Shown: positions 18,900 through 28,480, counted from the first letter of the stretch. The stretch is DNA of 64,000 nucleotides from GCA-2786165 sp964625775 (GCA_964625775.1 CAZVEH010000001.1:33720-97719); one strand, 5' to 3'. Numbers and translations are program-made. Notes: generated from the sequence alone by a model not told the origin.

Positions 18900-19932
18900 T
18901 CCTGTCCCAGAAACAATCTGCATTGTACGTTTGTCGGCGCTTGGCGATGTCTTGATGGCTGTTCCCTTGATCAGGACATTGCAAAAAGCGTTTCCCAAAG
19001 CCAAGTTAACTTGGGTGATCTCAAGGCCTGCCTATGATTTGGTCGAAGGAATGGATGGTGTGGAATTCATTGTCATTGATAAACCAAAAGGCTTGTTAGA
19101 TTATTGGTGCTTCAAACAACGCTTACGCGGTCGGCATTTTGATGTGTTGCTAGCCATACAATCCAGTTTCCGCGCTAATATATTATATGCTTGCATTTCT
19201 GCCAAACGTCGCATTGGGTATGATACATTACGTGCCAAAGATGGACATGCGTGGTTCATTAAAGAAACAATCCAACCTGGATGTGATCACACCTTGGAAG
19301 GATTTTTGCGTTTTGCCGATGTTTTGGGTATTCATTCCTATGATATTCGTTGGGATTTGCCGATTTCTGAGGAAGATCGTATTTGGGCAAAAGCACATTT
19401 GCCCAATCACACATCTGGGCCCATCTTAATAGTCAATCCTGCTGCTTCTAAAACAGAACGCTCCTGGGCAGTTGAACGTTATATCGCTGTGATCAAGCAT
19501 GCTCAGACCCGTTGGCAAGCCCAAGTTGTGTTGACCGGGGGTCCTGGACCACATGATCACACTCTGGGTTTAGCGATTGCCGATGCCGTCAAAGTGACGA
19601 ACTTAATTGGTCAAACCAAACCAAAGCAATTATTAGCCACCCTCAGCATGGCTAATGCGATATTGTGTCCCGATACAGGCCCTTCACATATGGGCGTGGC
19701 TGTGGGTACGCCTGTGATTGCTTTACATGCGGTGACCAGTTCCGAGGTATCAGGGCCTTACCTTTATCGACATTTGAGCGTGGATTGTTACCAGGAAGCA
19801 GTGCGGACCGTTTTACATAAGACGCCAGAAACCAATGTTTGGGGGACACATGCACATGGTCCTGCAACCATGGATTTGGTGTCGGTGGAAGCGGTGATAG
19901 AACGAATTGATCAGGTATTAGGGCATGCATGA
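18892..19932 (+). CDS. LPS heptosyltransferase (glycosyltransferase family 9)
   Basis: This GT9 enzyme most likely adds heptose to the LPS inner core from ADP-heptose at the inner face of the inner membrane. The 346 residues show the family start CIVRLSALGDVLMAVPLIRTL, the mid segment AKRRIGYD, and the donor-binding C-terminal half with NPAASKTERSWAVERY, LTGGPG and CPDTGPSHMGVAVGTPVIALH. WaaC and WaaF cannot be separated with confidence. It overlaps the small zinc-finger gene and converges on icmX. Confidence 0.88.
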   Translation: MPNPVPETICIVRLSALGDVLMAVPLIRTLQKAFPKAKLTWVISRPAYDLVEGMDGVEFIVIDKPKGLLDYWCFKQRLRGRHFDVLLAIQSSFRANILYACISAKRRIGYDTLRAKDGHAWFIKETIQPGCDHTLEGFLRFADVLGIHSYDIRWDLPISEEDRIWAKAHLPNHTSGPILIVNPAASKTERSWAVERYIAVIKHAQTRWQAQVVLTGGPGPHDHTLGLAIADAVKVTNLIGQTKPKQLLATLSMANAILCPDTGPSHMGVAVGTPVIALHAVTSSEVSGPYLYRHLSVDCYQEAVRTVLHKTPETNVWGTHAHGPATMDLVSVEAVIERIDQVLGHA

Positions 19933-19937
19933 CCATT

Positions 19938-19967
19938 CACCGCAACACACAGTTGCGCATTGCGGTG
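19938..19967. terminator. bidirectional terminator between heptosyltransferase and icmX
   Basis: CACCGCAA (19938-19945) pairs with TTGCGGTG (19960-19967) in the 40-base convergent gap. An A run follows on the plus strand, and the T-rich side faces icmX only weakly. Confidence 0.55.
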
Positions 19968-19972
19968 CAAAA

Positions 19973-21235
19973 TCACTGACTGGTCGTACTACTTGTTGTT
20001 GATGAATCACTAGAGACAGGTACGTTATTGGGTTTGTTGTTGGCCATTAATTGCAATAGTGACAACGAATTTGTCAGTAAGATACGCTCTTCTTGTTGCC
20101 GATTTAAATATAACTGATAATTGATTTCAGACAGTAATATTGCGATTTCTTTTTGAAGGGTTGCAGAAGATGCCGTATTAATTTGTGAGGTCCACTGATC
20201 ATCAGCTGATGTGCTAGCTGGATTATATAAACGCCAGGTTGCTGATTGAAATTCGTTGAAAGCTTGGCTGGTGGTCGTGCTAGACGAACCATCGGATGAC
20301 TTAGAGACTATGGGCATGCGTTTTGCCATAATTTGATATAAATTGCTGATGGCTACCGAACTTTGTGCTGCATAGACACGTAGCCCAAGTAGATACTGCG
20401 CTAAATCCTTTCGTGCATTTTTGATAGCATCAACAGTCGCCTGATCTTGGCCATCAGGAGACTGTTTGGCCTGATTCCAAAGTGCGCTGTAATCAGATCC
20501 CAACATCGTATCTATAGGAAGTACGCCTGATGTGGCATAGCGGACAAAATCCATGGCTTGCTGCTGCTGATTAGAAGATGGCAGGCCATTTGAGCCTCCT
20601 TCGTTTGTGGTCGAATATATCAGAGGAGCCATCAAGGTGTTCACATTCAATTGACTCAAAAATTGGCTGTTATTGTCGTAGGAATAATATTGGGTTTCAC
20701 CTGGAACCGTACCCTTGTTTTTATCACTGCCCATGATATCTTGCAGCACCGTGTTCATAATTTTGTTTTCCGACAAACAAGTATCATCGTCGGGGCAGAT
20801 GCTGGAATTGGGCGTGCCGACGATATTTAAAATTGCTTGACTGACTGGATCTGCTTGGTAGGTTTCTTGATCGTAATCTTTGACCACCGCAACATCGGCG
20901 CCATCTGGGCTTTTAAAATTTGCAAACAAAATATTGGCTTGCTTGTTAAAAGTGTCATAGCTGGTATTCGTGAGAAACTCATCATAGGCTGCATTCACAG
21001 GAATGGCCGCAAAAAAAACATTTAAGATTTGCTGGCCTGTTTTTGCCCAAGTGGCGGTGTAACTTAGCATGGCTTCTACCGGGGTGACCGCCGTTTCCAA
21101 ATCATATCCCAAATATTCGCCCAGTACTTTAACGTACTGAGTTAATGTATCATCGCTGGGAGGGTCTTCACTGTAGGTGGGTAATGAAAAAACGCATAAT
21201 ACCATCGATAATAAAAAAATTTGAAAGTGTTTCAT
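19973..21235 (-). CDS. icmX: Dot/Icm secretion protein IcmX
   Basis: IcmX is an exported component of the Dot/Icm type IVB system whose precise role is unclear. The 420-residue protein starts with a clear signal peptide (MKHFQIFLLSMVLCVFSLPTYSED) and has a low-complexity Ser/Thr-rich tail. Central parts such as NVNTLMAPLIYS and ARKDLAQYLLGLRVYAAQSSVAISNLYQIMAKRMP fit IcmX of Legionella and Coxiella as far as I recall. The assignment rests mainly on position: icmW overlaps it by four bases upstream, and icmV-dotA is divergent, exactly the known icmX-icmW/icmV-dotA order. Confidence 0.9.
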   Translation of the reverse strand: MKHFQIFLLSMVLCVFSLPTYSEDPPSDDTLTQYVKVLGEYLGYDLETAVTPVEAMLSYTATWAKTGQQILNVFFAAIPVNAAYDEFLTNTSYDTFNKQANILFANFKSPDGADVAVVKDYDQETYQADPVSQAILNIVGTPNSSICPDDDTCLSENKIMNTVLQDIMGSDKNKGTVPGETQYYSYDNNSQFLSQLNVNTLMAPLIYSTTNEGGSNGLPSSNQQQQAMDFVRYATSGVLPIDTMLGSDYSALWNQAKQSPDGQDQATVDAIKNARKDLAQYLLGLRVYAAQSSVAISNLYQIMAKRMPIVSKSSDGSSSTTTSQAFNEFQSATWRLYNPASTSADDQWTSQINTASSATLQKEIAILLSEINYQLYLNRQQEERILLTNSLSLLQLMANNKPNNVPVSSDSSTTSSTTSQ

Positions 21236-21687
21236 TCCTCCCCCTCAAGAGCACGATGAATCAAATTTAATCTGGATTCAGAAAAAGCACGTGACAGTAA
21301 TCGTAGTCGTTCAAAAATGATATTTCTTTTCAGGAAAAAACCGGCTGCATCGTTTCCTGTCATGCTTGTTTCCTCTGCTTTGACCAAAATTTTTGACGCA
21401 GATCCAGGGTGGACCATATCAATGGCTTGTAATAACCGCAAGCCACGACTGGATTTGATGTTACCTGCCAAATTTATAAAAATAGCTTCATGACCTAATT
21501 TGCTGAGGTCAACAGATTCAATATCATCTAATTGAGTCCCCAAATGATCAATAGCTGATTCTAAGTCAGGATTGCCGTCCAAGGTCCAGTCCTCGACACT
21601 TTCCAGGAAGGTGACGACGCGATAGATCATAGGATCTGCATAACCAAACCAATATTCAGCGGATGCTTTATGACTGAGATCGGGCAT
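21232..21687 (-). CDS. icmW: Dot/Icm effector-adaptor IcmW
   Basis: IcmW pairs with IcmS as a cytoplasmic chaperone that feeds effectors to the DotL coupling complex. From ATG 21687 the protein has 151 residues, the same length as the Legionella protein, and starts MPDLSHKASAEYWFGYADPM with IYRVVTFLESVEDWTLDGNP, GNIKSSRGLRLLQAIDMVHPG and AGFFLKRNIIFERLRLLSR, all very close to IcmW. A GTG four codons upstream is less likely. It is coupled to icmX and divergent from the icmV/dotA block. Confidence 0.97.
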   Translation of the reverse strand: MPDLSHKASAEYWFGYADPMIYRVVTFLESVEDWTLDGNPDLESAIDHLGTQLDDIESVDLSKLGHEAIFINLAGNIKSSRGLRLLQAIDMVHPGSASKILVKAEETSMTGNDAAGFFLKRNIIFERLRLLSRAFSESRLNLIHRALEGEE

Positions 21688-21769
21688 AAAAAAGTTCACA
21701 CATATTTATATTTTCTTTCTATTATCATATATTATGAAAGATAAATGTCTATGGGATGGGAGGCAAAAT

Positions 21770-21907
21770 ATGAAAAATAAAACAGACTCTCCTGTTCCTG
21801 GCGCAAAGCCCGCCTCCAAACACTTTTACTCATTTCAAATCAAAAGCCGCACATTAGGATGCAACCTCAAAGAATGGTTGGACTCTTTCTCAAGTGCAAA
21901 CCCATGA
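21770..21907 (+). pseudogene. icmV: internally deleted icmV remnant before dotA copy 1
   Basis: The 45-codon frame keeps the icmV start (MKNKTDSP, PKPASK-like) and its last 28 codons (SFQIKSRTLGC, KEWLDSFSSANP) but lacks about 115 central codons, including both membrane helices, compared with the intact icmV at 25181-25660. The deletion is in frame and leaves the ATGA overlap with dotA intact. It cannot work as IcmV, but it may be kept as a translated leader that couples ribosomes into dotA. Upstream sequence (21703-21769) also resembles that of the intact copy. Confidence 0.9.
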
Positions 21908-24900
21908 AAAAAATACTAACGGTTTTGCTGTGTTTGCTGTATCCCCTGCTGGCATTCGCCGATAGTACGTTATCGTTTGCGCCGCCTAGCACCGATTATT
22001 CAGTGATTTTTTTGGGGAATATTTTTGGTGTGGTAGATGGCGTGTTGCATGGTACGGGTAGCCAAATCATGGGCAAAATGTTTGGTGTATTTAATGCTGC
22101 GGTGCTGGCTTTAGGGGGCATTGTGGTGACGTACACGTTAGTAGTTGGTACGATGAATACGTCTCATGAAGGACAGTTTTTAGGACAAAAGTGGTCCTCA
22201 ATTTGGATACCTGTGCGCTCAACGATTGGATTAGCCCTGCTTATACCCAAAGCGTCTGGGTATTGTTTGATGCAAATTTTTATCATGTGGGTTGTGGTAC
22301 AAGGTGTAGGGGCTGCGGATAAGATATGGAATGCTGCTTTAGATTATTTGAACTTGGGTGGGGTGATCATGGGGGCCCAGTCAAATGTGAATCCCACGAC
22401 CTCGAGTGGGAGTGCGGTAGAAAACATTGCCAAGGGTACGTCTGCGATTCTTCAAGGTCAGGTTTGTATGAAAGCCCTACAATCGGTGTTAACCACAGCA
22501 AGAAATGATGCTTTGGTTGCAAAAGAGTCGGGTTCTGGGGCGTGCTTAGACGGGAAAATGTCGGCCAATATGGCTTATTTTTGCAGCACAACGGTGCCTG
22601 ATTTTCTAAGTACGGTGAATGCGGTTGAAGCGTCGAATATTGACCAGAATTACGTCAAAATGCCTAATTTCACGGATGGTAGTATTTATCAACAATTAAA
22701 CGGTATTTGTGGCACGATCAAGTGGAACAAATTGGATATGGCATCCGACACAGAAGACTTAGACTATGTTTCTTCTGAGGATGTAGAGACGCTAAACCAA
22801 TCAAGGGCCATTGCTATTCAACAAATGTATATGGATTTGATGCCAGTTGCGGTTGCAATGGTGAATAATGATCCTAAACTCACGCCAAACAGTTCGGCAG
22901 ATCCGGATAAACAATATAATGCAGTAGCTCAAGATCAATACGGGATCCCATTTTTAAGCTCCACCCAAACACCGTGCAGTGGTCCGTCTGATGACTGTAT
23001 GAATTGGAATGCCGATGATGGGGGTAATACCCAAACCTATATCTTCACGGGTTTAGAATTCATGAATGCATTGACGGATTATAATGCGATTATGATGCCG
23101 GTATTAAACCTTCAATCCCAAGGGGATAATGCCAGTTTAAATAATAGCTATCATGAGTTTATTGACGGTGCAGAGCAGCAAGGTTGGATCATGGCGGGTA
23201 CGTATTTTTTTGATTTGGCCTATTTGAATGGATCTGTGCAGGCGAATATGAATGATGTGGATACGACATCAGGATTGGAGCAGTCAGTGCCTTATAAAAA
23301 TGCAGATTTAACGTCTCCCTTTGATGCCCCTTGTTCAGGAACTTATGCAATTTTATGTGAGTTTTTATCTAAAAACAATGCGCCGGTAACCAATATCGAT
23401 AAGTTGATTGCGGGCACTACCATACAAGACGGATTGGCTGCGAATGTAGGCTCCTCAGGTCATGAGTCGGTGCTTGGTGTTGGCTCTGCGACAACGTATG
23501 GCTACATCACCAATGCATCGTTGATTCATCTGCCCGGGCAACCAGGATTAAATACGCCGCAGTTCAAATTGAACGTCAATATGCAAATGGGTGACTCCAT
23601 CCTTAAAATACCCCAGATGGATTTTGGTTGTGGGTTTAAGATATTTGGGTTCTGTGTGGGTGGTAAAATGGCATCGGCACTGTGGAATAATTTGTTCAAG
23701 AGTTTTATTAATATTTATTTGACCTATCTGACGAATTTGTTCGAGATCATTGTACAGGTTTTATTGATTGCGCCTATGTTTGCTACGATGGTGATTTTGA
23801 ACGAGGGCATTCAGAGATTAAACACAAAACAAGCGCATCCCATCATTGCTATGGCTTATATGGGTACCGGATTCGTGAATTATGCAACGGATTTGTATTT
23901 TCAATTATTGATGATGTCAGCCTTAGCCAGTTTTGGTGGCTTCATGGTCTTGATTGTTATTTTACCTTTTATTGCTGCGTGGATTGGGATTATGTTTGGT
24001 CTTGGGTTTATCAATGCCTATTATGTGCCATTTCTTCCTTACATGCTGTTTACCTTTGGTTCATTGGCTTGGCTTATGGCGGTGATAGAAGCCATGGTTG
24101 CGGGGCCGATTGTTGCATTGGGGGTCACCCATCCTGAGGGACATGATGCTTTGGGCAAAGCTGAGCAAGCGCTCATGATTTTGGTCAACGTATTTCTAAG
24201 GCCTGCGATGATGATTGTGGGATATATTGCGGCGATTGCACTGTGTTATGTTGGAGTGTTTATAGTGAATAGCGGGTTTTCGCATGTGATGCAATTTTTG
24301 ATGCCGCCTGCAAGCGGGATCTCAATGTCCAATAATCCTCTTTCAGGGGTGAATACCAGTGGACCAACCCAGAGTTCAACGCCCTATGTGAATTATGCGG
24401 CATTGTATGCGGGCTTTTTCTGCTTGATAACGTACACAGCGATTTACTGGGCTGTGGTGGAAAAATCGTTTAACCTGATTTATATGTTGCCGGATAACAT
24501 TTTACGATGGATTGGTGGGCAAGCAGAGTCCACAGGTAAAGACAGTGCTCAATGGGTAGATGCGGTCAAGAAAAGCGTAGAAGATGCGGGCAAAGAAGTT
24601 GGAAAAGCCGGTAAAGAAGCCTCCGAAGGGATTGCACGTGAAATGGGTAAATTAGGCGACAGTAGTGGTGGCAAGGCTGATATCGACGGAAATGAGCCGA
24701 ATCCTCCTGAAGACGATACCTCAGACGATGAAGAACCAGATGAGAGTCGGGATCAATTAACCGAAAACTTAGACAACGCAAGAGATAATCTACAGGATGC
24801 TGAGTATAAAAGGCAGACAGCTGCCGATGCCCTCTTGGGGCAGTCGGATTTTATGGAGGCGAAGGAAAGATCAGGAGGGACTCTCAGCGCGGCTGATCAT

Positions 24901-25008
24901 GCGCAGTTAGAGACTTTACGACAGGAGTATTCTGCTGCTGATGACAATTGCCAGCAAGCACAGAGTGACTACGATCACGCTATACATGAAAAAGCAACGA
25001 AGTCCTGA
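21904..25008 (+). CDS. dotA: DotA copy 1, polytopic Dot/Icm protein with extended C-terminus
   Basis: DotA is a polytopic inner membrane protein needed for Dot/Icm secretion. From ATG 21904 it has 1034 residues: signal peptide (MKKILTVLLCLLYPLLAFAD), a membrane segment near 60-80, a large Cys-containing periplasmic region (about 140-570) and a C-terminal group of helices (about 590-870). Legionella DotA has 1048 residues. The final 120 residues are acidic and coiled-coil-like (DNARDNLQDAEYKRQTAADAL) and are absent from copy 2. The nucleotide sequence 22042-24630 equals copy 2. I chose ATG 21904 because MKKILTVL begins the signal peptide; longer readings run into the icmV remnant. Confidence 0.95.
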   Translation: MKKILTVLLCLLYPLLAFADSTLSFAPPSTDYSVIFLGNIFGVVDGVLHGTGSQIMGKMFGVFNAAVLALGGIVVTYTLVVGTMNTSHEGQFLGQKWSSIWIPVRSTIGLALLIPKASGYCLMQIFIMWVVVQGVGAADKIWNAALDYLNLGGVIMGAQSNVNPTTSSGSAVENIAKGTSAILQGQVCMKALQSVLTTARNDALVAKESGSGACLDGKMSANMAYFCSTTVPDFLSTVNAVEASNIDQNYVKMPNFTDGSIYQQLNGICGTIKWNKLDMASDTEDLDYVSSEDVETLNQSRAIAIQQMYMDLMPVAVAMVNNDPKLTPNSSADPDKQYNAVAQDQYGIPFLSSTQTPCSGPSDDCMNWNADDGGNTQTYIFTGLEFMNALTDYNAIMMPVLNLQSQGDNASLNNSYHEFIDGAEQQGWIMAGTYFFDLAYLNGSVQANMNDVDTTSGLEQSVPYKNADLTSPFDAPCSGTYAILCEFLSKNNAPVTNIDKLIAGTTIQDGLAANVGSSGHESVLGVGSATTYGYITNASLIHLPGQPGLNTPQFKLNVNMQMGDSILKIPQMDFGCGFKIFGFCVGGKMASALWNNLFKSFINIYLTYLTNLFEIIVQVLLIAPMFATMVILNEGIQRLNTKQAHPIIAMAYMGTGFVNYATDLYFQLLMMSALASFGGFMVLIVILPFIAAWIGIMFGLGFINAYYVPFLPYMLFTFGSLAWLMAVIEAMVAGPIVALGVTHPEGHDALGKAEQALMILVNVFLRPAMMIVGYIAAIALCYVGVFIVNSGFSHVMQFLMPPASGISMSNNPLSGVNTSGPTQSSTPYVNYAALYAGFFCLITYTAIYWAVVEKSFNLIYMLPDNILRWIGGQAESTGKDSAQWVDAVKKSVEDAGKEVGKAGKEASEGIAREMGKLGDSSGGKADIDGNEPNPPEDDTSDDEEPDESRDQLTENLDNARDNLQDAEYKRQTAADALLGQSDFMEAKERSGGTLSAADHAQLETLRQEYSAADDNCQQAQSDYDHAIHEKATKS
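22042..24630 (+). repeat. 2.6-kb identical tract, dotA copy 1
   Basis: Comparing the two dotA copies by eye, I found no difference in this 2589-base stretch (offset 3753 to the second copy). It is bounded by five differences in the first about 140 bases of the gene and by abrupt divergence at 24631. The pattern suggests recent gene conversion or recent duplication. Confidence 0.85.
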
Positions 25009-25180
25009 TGCCGGTGGGTCAAAAAAATGTAAATTTTAGTGCCGAAGGCAATTGTCAACACGCCCGAATATGTTTATTTAGATGCGTTTCTAATGGTTAG
25101 AATAATCATGCATATATTTGTATTTTATTCATATAATCATATATGATGATAAGTAAGTATTATGGGATGCAGACAAAAAT

Positions 25181-25660
25181 ATGAAAAATAAAAAAGACTC
25201 TCCCGCTCCAAAGCCCGCCTCCAAAACCAAACGAGTCATCCACTGGTTTTTCAAACCGCGCGAATGGTCTGATTGGGATCGTTCGAAGTCTATTGCCCGA
25301 TTTTTTTTAGAGATGATTGAGCGTTTTTTTGTGGTTCGGCCTCAATCGGAAGAAAAAGCCGAAACATTTGACAACGCGGTGGCGAAATACAATCTTGATG
25401 AAGCATCTTTAAAGGCGAAAGCACAAGGATTAGAGCGCCTGAGTTATTCGCTGGTAGCGGTGGGAGTATTCTTGTTTTTTTATGCCATCTACCAATTATT
25501 TTATGGCAGCACCAGAGGGATGTTGATTGCAGTTGCGGAGACAGGCATTGCTCTGGTTTTAGCATTTCGTTATCACTTTTGGTCATTTCAAATCAAAAGC
25601 CGCAAATTAGGATGTAGCTTCAAAGAATGGTTGGACTCTTTCTCAGGTGGAAACCCATGA
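25181..25660 (+). CDS. icmV: Dot/Icm protein IcmV (intact copy)
   Basis: IcmV is a small inner membrane protein required for Dot/Icm function. The 159-residue product resembles the Legionella 151-residue protein: a basic N-terminus, VIHWFFKPREWSDWDRSKSIARFF, then two membrane helices (about 87-106 and 114-132) and the end SFQIKSRKLGCSFKEWLDSF. It overlaps dotA copy 2 by ATGA (25657-25660). It lies 172 bases after dotA copy 1, and its upstream region 25110-25180 resembles that of the icmV remnant, which shows that the duplicated unit included the promoter. Confidence 0.93.
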   Translation: MKNKKDSPAPKPASKTKRVIHWFFKPREWSDWDRSKSIARFFLEMIERFFVVRPQSEEKAETFDNAVAKYNLDEASLKAKAQGLERLSYSLVAVGVFLFFYAIYQLFYGSTRGMLIAVAETGIALVLAFRYHFWSFQIKSRKLGCSFKEWLDSFSGGNP

Positions 25661-28443
25661 AAAAAATACTAACGGTTTTGCTGTGTTTGCTCTATCCCTT
25701 GCTGGCATTCGCCGATAGTACGTTATCGTTTGCGCCGCCTAGTACCGATTATTCAGTGATTTTTTTGGGGAATCTTTTTGGTGTGGTAGATGGTGTGTTG
25801 CATGGTACGGGTAGCCAAATCATGGGCAAAATGTTTGGTGTATTTAATGCTGCGGTGCTGGCTTTAGGGGGCATTGTGGTGACGTACACGTTAGTAGTTG
25901 GTACGATGAATACGTCTCATGAAGGACAGTTTTTAGGACAAAAGTGGTCCTCAATTTGGATACCTGTGCGCTCAACGATTGGATTAGCCCTGCTTATACC
26001 CAAAGCGTCTGGGTATTGTTTGATGCAAATTTTTATCATGTGGGTTGTGGTACAAGGTGTAGGGGCTGCGGATAAGATATGGAATGCTGCTTTAGATTAT
26101 TTGAACTTGGGTGGGGTGATCATGGGGGCCCAGTCAAATGTGAATCCCACGACCTCGAGTGGGAGTGCGGTAGAAAACATTGCCAAGGGTACGTCTGCGA
26201 TTCTTCAAGGTCAGGTTTGTATGAAAGCCCTACAATCGGTGTTAACCACAGCAAGAAATGATGCTTTGGTTGCAAAAGAGTCGGGTTCTGGGGCGTGCTT
26301 AGACGGGAAAATGTCGGCCAATATGGCTTATTTTTGCAGCACAACGGTGCCTGATTTTCTAAGTACGGTGAATGCGGTTGAAGCGTCGAATATTGACCAG
26401 AATTACGTCAAAATGCCTAATTTCACGGATGGTAGTATTTATCAACAATTAAACGGTATTTGTGGCACGATCAAGTGGAACAAATTGGATATGGCATCCG
26501 ACACAGAAGACTTAGACTATGTTTCTTCTGAGGATGTAGAGACGCTAAACCAATCAAGGGCCATTGCTATTCAACAAATGTATATGGATTTGATGCCAGT
26601 TGCGGTTGCAATGGTGAATAATGATCCTAAACTCACGCCAAACAGTTCGGCAGATCCGGATAAACAATATAATGCAGTAGCTCAAGATCAATACGGGATC
26701 CCATTTTTAAGCTCCACCCAAACACCGTGCAGTGGTCCGTCTGATGACTGTATGAATTGGAATGCCGATGATGGGGGTAATACCCAAACCTATATCTTCA
26801 CGGGTTTAGAATTCATGAATGCATTGACGGATTATAATGCGATTATGATGCCGGTATTAAACCTTCAATCCCAAGGGGATAATGCCAGTTTAAATAATAG
26901 CTATCATGAGTTTATTGACGGTGCAGAGCAGCAAGGTTGGATCATGGCGGGTACGTATTTTTTTGATTTGGCCTATTTGAATGGATCTGTGCAGGCGAAT
27001 ATGAATGATGTGGATACGACATCAGGATTGGAGCAGTCAGTGCCTTATAAAAATGCAGATTTAACGTCTCCCTTTGATGCCCCTTGTTCAGGAACTTATG
27101 CAATTTTATGTGAGTTTTTATCTAAAAACAATGCGCCGGTAACCAATATCGATAAGTTGATTGCGGGCACTACCATACAAGACGGATTGGCTGCGAATGT
27201 AGGCTCCTCAGGTCATGAGTCGGTGCTTGGTGTTGGCTCTGCGACAACGTATGGCTACATCACCAATGCATCGTTGATTCATCTGCCCGGGCAACCAGGA
27301 TTAAATACGCCGCAGTTCAAATTGAACGTCAATATGCAAATGGGTGACTCCATCCTTAAAATACCCCAGATGGATTTTGGTTGTGGGTTTAAGATATTTG
27401 GGTTCTGTGTGGGTGGTAAAATGGCATCGGCACTGTGGAATAATTTGTTCAAGAGTTTTATTAATATTTATTTGACCTATCTGACGAATTTGTTCGAGAT
27501 CATTGTACAGGTTTTATTGATTGCGCCTATGTTTGCTACGATGGTGATTTTGAACGAGGGCATTCAGAGATTAAACACAAAACAAGCGCATCCCATCATT
27601 GCTATGGCTTATATGGGTACCGGATTCGTGAATTATGCAACGGATTTGTATTTTCAATTATTGATGATGTCAGCCTTAGCCAGTTTTGGTGGCTTCATGG
27701 TCTTGATTGTTATTTTACCTTTTATTGCTGCGTGGATTGGGATTATGTTTGGTCTTGGGTTTATCAATGCCTATTATGTGCCATTTCTTCCTTACATGCT
27801 GTTTACCTTTGGTTCATTGGCTTGGCTTATGGCGGTGATAGAAGCCATGGTTGCGGGGCCGATTGTTGCATTGGGGGTCACCCATCCTGAGGGACATGAT
27901 GCTTTGGGCAAAGCTGAGCAAGCGCTCATGATTTTGGTCAACGTATTTCTAAGGCCTGCGATGATGATTGTGGGATATATTGCGGCGATTGCACTGTGTT
28001 ATGTTGGAGTGTTTATAGTGAATAGCGGGTTTTCGCATGTGATGCAATTTTTGATGCCGCCTGCAAGCGGGATCTCAATGTCCAATAATCCTCTTTCAGG
28101 GGTGAATACCAGTGGACCAACCCAGAGTTCAACGCCCTATGTGAATTATGCGGCATTGTATGCGGGCTTTTTCTGCTTGATAACGTACACAGCGATTTAC
28201 TGGGCTGTGGTGGAAAAATCGTTTAACCTGATTTATATGTTGCCGGATAACATTTTACGATGGATTGGTGGGCAAGCAGAGTCCACAGGTAAAGACAGTG
28301 CTCAATGGGTAGATGCGGTCAAGAAAAGCGTAGAAGATGCGGGCAAAGAAGTTGGAAAAGCCGGTAAAGAAGCCTCCGAAGGGGTTGCGCGTGAAATGGG
28401 TAAACGAGGCGCGAAAGGTGGTGGAAAAGGTAATATCAGTTAG
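25657..28443 (+). CDS. dotA: DotA copy 2, shorter C-terminus
   Basis: This second DotA has 928 residues from ATG 25657. It matches copy 1 except for one residue near the N-terminus (Leu for Ile in GNLFGVVDG) up to about residue 909. It then ends with a short basic Gly/Lys tail (GKRGAKGGGKGNIS) instead of the 120-residue acidic tail. It is preceded by an intact icmV and followed by a terminator and the convergent dotDCB operon. The Legionella-like arrangement icmV-dotA is best preserved here, so this may be the ancestral unit; that is inference. Confidence 0.95.
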   Translation: MKKILTVLLCLLYPLLAFADSTLSFAPPSTDYSVIFLGNLFGVVDGVLHGTGSQIMGKMFGVFNAAVLALGGIVVTYTLVVGTMNTSHEGQFLGQKWSSIWIPVRSTIGLALLIPKASGYCLMQIFIMWVVVQGVGAADKIWNAALDYLNLGGVIMGAQSNVNPTTSSGSAVENIAKGTSAILQGQVCMKALQSVLTTARNDALVAKESGSGACLDGKMSANMAYFCSTTVPDFLSTVNAVEASNIDQNYVKMPNFTDGSIYQQLNGICGTIKWNKLDMASDTEDLDYVSSEDVETLNQSRAIAIQQMYMDLMPVAVAMVNNDPKLTPNSSADPDKQYNAVAQDQYGIPFLSSTQTPCSGPSDDCMNWNADDGGNTQTYIFTGLEFMNALTDYNAIMMPVLNLQSQGDNASLNNSYHEFIDGAEQQGWIMAGTYFFDLAYLNGSVQANMNDVDTTSGLEQSVPYKNADLTSPFDAPCSGTYAILCEFLSKNNAPVTNIDKLIAGTTIQDGLAANVGSSGHESVLGVGSATTYGYITNASLIHLPGQPGLNTPQFKLNVNMQMGDSILKIPQMDFGCGFKIFGFCVGGKMASALWNNLFKSFINIYLTYLTNLFEIIVQVLLIAPMFATMVILNEGIQRLNTKQAHPIIAMAYMGTGFVNYATDLYFQLLMMSALASFGGFMVLIVILPFIAAWIGIMFGLGFINAYYVPFLPYMLFTFGSLAWLMAVIEAMVAGPIVALGVTHPEGHDALGKAEQALMILVNVFLRPAMMIVGYIAAIALCYVGVFIVNSGFSHVMQFLMPPASGISMSNNPLSGVNTSGPTQSSTPYVNYAALYAGFFCLITYTAIYWAVVEKSFNLIYMLPDNILRWIGGQAESTGKDSAQWVDAVKKSVEDAGKEVGKAGKEASEGVAREMGKRGAKGGGKGNIS
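25795..28383 (+). repeat. 2.6-kb identical tract, dotA copy 2
   Basis: This is the partner of 22042-24630. The outer flanks (5' about 140 bases and 3' end) differ, whereas the tract is identical, including silent positions. Confidence 0.85.
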
Positions 28444-28457
28444 CACTAAAGATGAAA

Positions 28458-28480
28458 CCCGCATAGGGATGTTATGCGGG
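28458..28480. terminator. hairpin between dotA copy 2 and dotB
   Basis: CCCGCATA (28458-28465) and TATGCGGG (28473-28480) form a GC-rich 8-bp stem with a 7-base loop in the 49-base convergent gap. There is no clear T tract on either side, but the position fits a shared terminator. Confidence 0.6.

Noticed and set aside
22326..22591. Small frames on both strands repeated identically in both dotA copies
   Set aside because: They lie inside dotA in other frames and are identical only because the DNA is identical.
21970..28383. dotA duplication as an assembly artefact
   Set aside because: The differing flanks, different 3' ends, and the intact versus deleted icmV show two real copies; still, long reads should confirm it.
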